A DNA stretch of 64,000 nt, taken from NCBI GenBank assembly GCA_023213395.1, contig CM041465.1:97967741-98031740 (forward strand). The letters are read 5' to 3'. Made by a program: the position numbers and the translations under genes. Below the pieces are notes generated by a model, which did not search any database, had not been told where the DNA came from, and saw only the letters and a list, made by a program, of their open reading frames with translations. The DNA is from Cycas panzhihuaensis (taxonomy: Eukaryota; Cycadophyta). Below, one piece after another: positions 59,015-64,000 of this stretch. Every line of letters begins with the position of its first letter. Position 1 is the stretch's first letter.

Positions 59015-59480
59015 TTTGGTTGCCCAAGTTGGTTGCTTATGAGTAACTGAATCTAAGGTTGTAGGTTGATTCGATGTGTTAGGTTGAAGAGAAGTATCTC
59101 AGATCACCGGTTTTGATAAAGTCCACTTGGACTTGAGTTGATAAAGAATCTATGATGTCTGAATCAACTTATTTTTTAGAATCATCAACCAAGTGAGTGT
59201 TGGTTAATAAGTCTTCAATTGGGAGTTCTACATAAGTAGATGTTGAAGTAGATCCTTCTTCATCAAATACTACATCACGCAAAATAGAAATATTATGTGT
59301 GACTGGATCTAAAAGTCTATATGCTTTACTTTCTTTGTTGTAGCCAATGAAGATATATTTTTGACTTTTTTTATCTATCTTTTTACATTTTTCATGAGGA
59401 ATATGTCCCCACGTGATACTACCGAATATTCGTAAGTGTTGAACAGATGGTTTCCTTCTAGACTATTTTTGTTCTGGAGT
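59015..59480 (-). other. Linker between integrase and RT of copia 2
   Basis: Degraded C-terminal integrase/linker sequence. In pieces it reads like the usual copia tail with an Asp/Glu/Ser/Thr-rich spacer, but with frameshifts. No separate gene. Confidence 0.6.
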
Positions 59481-60215
59481 GACATTTTGTAGACTTTTAC
59501 TGGGTAAATGGTTTAATAAGTAATTAGAGTAGTTAATTGCTCCTGCCCATAATTTTAGATCGAGATTCTTTGCATGTAACATGCAACGAGTCATTTCAAT
59601 AATAGTACAATTTTACGTTCTGCAACACCATTTTGTTGAGGTGTATATGCAACTGAATATTGGAATTTAATTCTATTTGATTTACAGAGGGAGATAAAAT
59701 TTTTACTTAAATATTCCTTAGCATTATTAGATCAGAATATTTTGATTTTTGAATTGGATTGATTTTCCACTAATGTTTTATATTCAATGAAAATGTCAAA
59801 TACTTGACTGCATATTTTGAGCATATAAACCCAACATTTTCTTGAATAATCATCAATGAATGTAATGAAATAACGAGATCCTGAATATGATGGAATATGA
59901 AAAGGTCCACATATATTAGAGTAGACAAGTTCTAGTGGAGCAGTTGCTCAGAATTGAGTTTTGTGTGGAAATGGATCCATGTGTTGTTTGCCTGTCACAC
60001 AGGCTTCACAAACACCATAAACAATGTTTAATGGTGGTAAACCATGGACCATTTCATGCTTGATTAAATATTGCAATTTGCCATAACTAGTATGGCCAAA
60101 TCTTACATGCCAAAGTTTGCTAACGGAGTCAGATTTAGCAATGAAGGTACTAAATGATTTTGATTTATTATTTTGAAAACTAGTCATGCTATAGAGACCA
60201 GACATGATCAATGTG
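59480..60215 (-). pseudogene. GAG-pre-integrase and integrase of copia 2
   Basis: KLWHVRFGHTSYGKLQYLIK...CEACVTGKQ (60115-59985) is the His-His-Cys-Cys zinc-binding part. The core reads VYSNICGPFHIPSYSGSRYF (first Asp is Asn), FIDDYSRKCWVYML, then SNNAKEYLSKNF (second Asp is Asn) and YTPQQNGVAERK (Glu kept, about 59650-59620). Only one in-frame stop is seen over most of the core, followed by frame damage. Confidence 0.88.
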
Positions 60216-60271
60216 TCCCAAGTAATACGCTTGAATTTGTGTAATGGATCTTTAATGACAAATTTATTTTT

Positions 60272-60640
60272 CTAATTCACTACAAGGTCTTTCCGCAAAT
60301 TGATATACCGAGAGAAGGTTTGGTAACAAACCAAGCACGTAAAAACGCCCTCGATTGAACCATCCTTCAGGATAACGCCACCAAATCCTTTAACTTCGAG
60401 TTGATTACCACTATCGAACGAAAGTTCTTCTTCAGAGTTTATTTCAAATTGATAGGTGGATAAGTTTTTCCGTGTCCAACATATGATGGGATGCACCGAG
60501 TCAATGATCCATTATGGTGGTTGATTGAAGGAGCAACAAACACGTGGTTGTTGTTGCCAAGGAACGGTTATGAAATTAGTGATTTTGTGATCATAATTGA
60601 GAGTTTGATTGGAAATGAGATTGTTGTTTATTTTGCAGTC
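60272..60640 (-). pseudogene. Protease of copia 2
   Basis: The catalytic triad region reads WIIDSVHP (about 60515-60492), where copia protease has W-I-x-D-S-G-A; Gly is Val and bases are missing. It continues YQFEINSEEELSF, NQLEVKGFGGVILKDGSIEG (about 60400-60340), after which the frame shifts. Confidence 0.75.
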
Positions 60641-60653
60641 CCTTGGAAGCTTT

Positions 60654-61587
60654 TCATGCTTCTGAGGCTATTCTACTTTTACAGATATCAATAGTATGGC
60701 CTCTTTTATGACAGTAGGCACAACTAGAGTTCTGAGAAGAAGATGTATTGTTTTTGTTAGAAACGTGTTGATTGGAAGTATTCTGGTTTTTAGTTGTACC
60801 AGAATATTTAACATTATTATGAATATTAGATGGTGAACCTCGATGAGGTTTTTGGTATTTTTGATTGTTATTATGAAAGTAGTTATTCTGTTGTTTATGT
60901 TTAAATTGTGGCTTAGTTTTAGAAAACAAAGCCTGTGATTGATCTTTATCGCACCTGCTCGATTAACATTATTTGATGTTCAATTAGTTGATTTGTCAGT
61001 TGATTGAATGTGATGGGTGGATTGCCAGCTTGTTGTCTGGCAGCTTGGTAAAGATTGAAGTGTTTTGGTAATTTATTGACTACAAGACGTATGAGAGTAT
61101 CGTCGTCTTTGACATGCATAGTTATTTTTTCTATATCACCTTCCTTGGTTTTTGATTTAATACAATTGTCTAAATCTTTATTGATTGATTGAATTTTTGT
61201 TAAGAAATCCTCAACATTTGTAAAGTCATCAAAGGTAAGATTATATAATTGCTCTTCTAGGATTGCTACTTGATGTGTATCAACCTTGTCGTATTTTTCT
61301 TCTAAGGTTTTCCAGACAGTGGCTAAGTCATCTTTTTCAGAAAGTTGTCGACTGATTTCTGGTGAAAGAGAATTTAATATGGTGCCTAATGTGGCATCTG
61401 AGTTCATCAAATATACCATAAGATTCTTAGTAGTATGATCTTTTGGTTTTTGAAATTCACTTGTTACATATCGCCATACTTTTTGCTGTTTAAGCTGATG
61501 GGATATGCGATTCCTCCAGTCGGCATAGTTTGAGCCTGTTAACACTGGAATTGGAACACAGGTGACTGCCCCTAGTATTAATGCCAT
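60654..61587 (-). pseudogene. gag pseudogene of copia 2
   Basis: I take the ATG at 61587 (MALILGAVTCVPIPVLTGSN) as the start because copia gag proteins begin close to the L-T-G-x-N-Y-x-x-W block. About 214 codons are open (copia gag, UBN2-type): TVWKTLEEKYDKVDTHQVAI, LEEQLYNLTFDDFTNVEDFL. A stop and one-base shift near 60950 separate it from a basic, Asn/Gln/Ser-rich tail and the zinc knuckle CAYCHKRGHTIDIC (60722-60681), with all four ligands present. This is the longest clean coding stretch in the window. Confidence 0.92.
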
Positions 61588-63854
61588 ATTGAGGTTTGAT
61601 TGTAGATTGATGAAGGTGATTGAAAAAATAATCACTTACTAAAAAGTACTAATCATTAGACTAATATTTTAACATGTATAATTCAAGAAAGCATTCTAGT
61701 ATGCATTACTTGTACTTAAAGAAAAAATCATGTGTTTGCAGACAGATTGAATAAATAAATGATTTCTTAAAAATCCCTTAAGCCCCTTGAAAAGTTCCCC
61801 TTAGTTTAAGAAATAAATAGTTCCCTTAGGTGTTTAAGAAGTAAAATATAAAATTTAATTATTTTTATAATTAACAAAAAAAACTGATTTATAAGTAGAA
61901 AAAAATTAGAGAAATAATTCTAGTATAATTATCTATGATTATATCAAGAGTAGGATTAAGTTGACTTGAAAAAAGGAGCACCCTCAACTATTAACTAAAC
62001 TTAATGAACTATCTAAACTTAGATAAAAACTTATCTTATATCAAGGTGAAAACATTTTACACATTGTTTTATAGACAAGCACAATGGTAACAAGACACTA
62101 ATTAATTAATTTAAAAGCTTAGAATCTAACCCTAAAAAATTAATGTGTGGGTAGGGTAATACCATTGTATATTATTAGAAGGATCTTATGATTAATCTAT
62201 TAACCAAATTAAAAGTTAGGGTGTATTGAAATAGTGAGATCATATACTTAGAATGAGGAGAAGTTTATGTAATCCATAGGATCATATACTTAAGTAAGAT
62301 AGAAACTAAGTAAAATTAAAAAGGGCTTTTATAATAATCAATATGAAAGGAGGGGTTAGAAAAGGAATATGTAATCATTAACTTAAAGAAGGGAAGAGTA
62401 TAGATTAATATGATTAAGGAAGAGATAAGTTATAAAATAGAGTTATTACATGTAGTTACGAAAGGTTGATTAAATAAAAATTTTTAAGTTATAATTTAAT
62501 GTAACTATAGAAAGTTTTAGGTTGATTTATACTAAGGATCAATTAAAAGAAAGGTAGTTTAATTAAAAGTACTTATAATTAAATTTGTGAATGTGATTAA
62601 GGGGGGGTAAAATGGGGTATTATATTTAAATCAAAATATAATATAAAGAGGGGGGGGGTTATTATTTATAAAATCAAGAAATTAAAAAAAAAAGAAATTT
62701 TAAAAACGACTTGACAGACCGACGCTTAATTAAATAACAAAAAAGAATTTTATTGATTTGGGGTCCATTGGGGGGGGGGTAAATGTGGAAACCCTACCTA
62801 TTATTGCTTCATCGTGGCGGCTATCATCGCTCGGGTTGCGTGGCGATGTAGGCGAAGACGCTCAAGATCGTGAACGGAGGGTGTCATCCAGGCTATTCCT
62901 CTTTTTGCTCCTCGTCTGGTCGTTCCTCTTCTTGCAGGTTGCTCCTCATCTGGTCATTCCTCTTCTTGTAGGTTAAAATCGATGATAAAGATTGATGATT
63001 GTTGTGCCTGGCATCTTCTAATTCTTTCCTGAAGTGGTAATCAGGTGCAGAGTCACACAAGGAGGTTGCCTTTAGCTTGGCCTGCCCAAAAAGGCCAAGT
63101 CTCCGTGGAGAATAGAAGGGACAGAGGGGATGGTTTGTTTGGATTTAACAGTCAACCCCTTCAAACAATGAAATATCGTTGGCTTTACAAAAGGTAGCGT
63201 GGCATGTGCAACCCACAAATCTTCATCGACACACAACTGACTTACCCAAACACAACAATCAACAAGCTACAACTTGGAAGATAACACAGAATTGGGATTG
63301 GGCAAGGAGGTGTTAGATGACTGAGAAGAGAATTGGGAGCATTAGAAGGGTAATGATTACTAAGATTTCCCCCCATCAATTAGTTTTCAAAACTACCTAA
63401 ATATGATAGATGAGCACGCATTCCCTGCTCTGTGCAGCCAAATAGCCACTAGGGTTTTTACTGTAGGGACGACCATGGTTATGGTTTCTTTTGTACTACC
63501 GCCTTTAATGGCGTGTTTCTTTTATATGACTATGCCTTAATGGAAGGTTTCTTTTGTTCTCGCCTTAATGGCGTGTTTCTTTGTTTCTACCGCCTTTAAT
63601 GGCCGTATAGGTTTTGATGTAAAAAAAATCTATAGACTAATATGTAAAAAGAAATCTATCTTAATGGTAGTTTATATAAAAGACTGTTTGTATAAAAGGT
63701 TGTTTGTATAAAAAACTGTTGTTGAATGAGGATTTTTACCTTAATGGCGGTTTAAAAAAAAACTTGGTTTTGAATACATGATCACTGTGACCAAAAAAAA
63801 AGTTTTGAATGGTTAAAAAAAAATACTAATAAAGTAAAGTAATAGGCATAATAA
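61588..63854 (-). other. Long 5' leader of copia 2
   Basis: About 2.27 kb between PBS and gag, long for a copia element. It is AT-rich from 61640 to 62760 with several G runs on the plus strand (62596, 62650, 62769). A GC-richer 200 bases follows around 62800-62960 (direct repeat of GCTCCTC(G/A)TCTGGTC(G/A)TTCC at about 62908 and 62941). I see no protein motif in the plus-strand frame 62758-62976. Confidence 0.65.
63475..63760 (-). repeat. Repeated CGCC-TTTAAT-GGCG hairpins in the copia 2 leader
   Basis: In plus orientation CCGCCTTTAATGGCGTGTTTC, in shortened or changed form, occurs at about 63500, 63566 and 63590, with partial copies at 63525 (GCCTTAATGGAAGGTTTC), 63659 (TCTTAATGGTAGTTT) and 63740 (ACCTTAATGGCGGTTT). 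CGCC pairs with GGCG around a TTTAAT or TTAAT loop. TTGTATAAAAGGTTG-type repeats follow at 63685-63720. They lie 100-380 bases downstream of the PBS. Confidence 0.85.
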
Positions 63855-63866
63855 GCTCTGATACCA
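63855..63866 (-). other. Primer-binding site of copia 2
   Basis: Minus strand TGGTATCAGAGC, a perfect match to the initiator Met-tRNA site, immediately after the LTR end (...TACA). Confidence 0.95.
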
Positions 63867-64000
63867 TGTAGAAAATGAAGGCATATGAACAATGTCATGA
63901 CAGGATCATACAGTAAAGCAATTATAGGCAGCAAATGACACTGCACATATACACAGATTGGTGTGGAAAACCACTTAGGAAGAAAAACCACCTCCTAAGT
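63867..64000 (-). repeat. 5' LTR of copia 2, last 134 bases
   Basis: Co-linear with the 3' LTR from 56875. The rest lies outside the window. Confidence 0.9.

Larger units (their letters stand above)
56875..64000 (-). mobile_element. Copia 2: near-complete Ty1/copia element, minus strand, runs off the window
   Basis: Right to left: start of the 5' LTR (63867 onward), PBS, a leader of about 2.3 kb, gag with zinc knuckle, protease, integrase, RT with an intact YVDD box, RNase H, PPT and a 437-bp 3' LTR. It has far fewer stops than the other elements, so it is the youngest here. Several frameshifts and catalytic changes still make it inactive. Left flank is ...TATAGATG. Confidence 0.92.

Noticed and set aside
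62758-62976. Plus-strand 72-codon frame in the copia 2 leader
   Set aside because: Has no motif, sits in a leader on the other strand, and contains a direct repeat that explains its Leu-rich tail.

Overview
This window looks like intergenic DNA from a land plant with a large, retrotransposon-rich genome. A gymnosperm or other large-genome vascular plant fits best, but the sequence alone does not settle the species. I see no intact single-copy host gene, tRNA, rRNA or CRISPR array. Almost everything can be assigned to decayed LTR retrotransposons. Their reading frames are cut by TAG/TAA/TGA codons at positions where relatives have Gln, Arg or Trp, and by small frameshifts. This is the usual mark of old, heavily C-to-T mutated plant elements.

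There are four kinds of element. (1) A Tat-like Ty3/gypsy family called A/B here. Copy A (1-14902, + strand, 5' end outside the window) has gag, protease, RT, RNase H, integrase, a long repeat-rich 3' region, an antisense extra ORF and a 3' LTR. Copy B (32191-50062, +) keeps both LTRs, a primer-binding site, gag and protease but has lost RT-RNaseH-integrase and the antisense ORF. (2) A second Tat-like family called C/D/E/F. C (14903-27653, - strand) is nearly complete and has an antisense plant-mobile-domain ORF. D (28206-32190 plus 50063-50650, +) is interrupted by B. E (51151-52806, +) is a 5' fragment. F1-F3 (52807-56874) are three head-to-tail LTR copies in minus orientation. (3) Copia element 1 (37384-42678, +) is nested inside B with a visible target duplication. 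(4) Copia element 2 (56875 to beyond 64000, - strand) is inserted into F3 and is the least damaged.

The nesting order that can be read is: D hit by B, B hit by copia 1, F3 hit by copia 2, and possibly C hit by A. A 500-base run of N (50651-51150) is an assembly gap; the flank to its left looks rich in small indels.

The most interesting signals lie in the non-coding 3' parts of the Tat-like elements. First, a degenerate RNase H-like domain sits about 1.1 kb downstream of integrase in both A and B. Second, a short motif (AATGAG-NN-TAAACTATG) recurs more than twenty times in A and B, lies once inside each of their LTRs, and is also present just after pol in the other family (C). Third, copia 1 carries a 28-bp templated filler at its 5' junction. 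Element names A-F and copia 1/2 are labels for this window only. All domain calls rest on reading translated motifs by eye, and boundaries are approximate unless a TG...CA end, PBS or PPT is cited.
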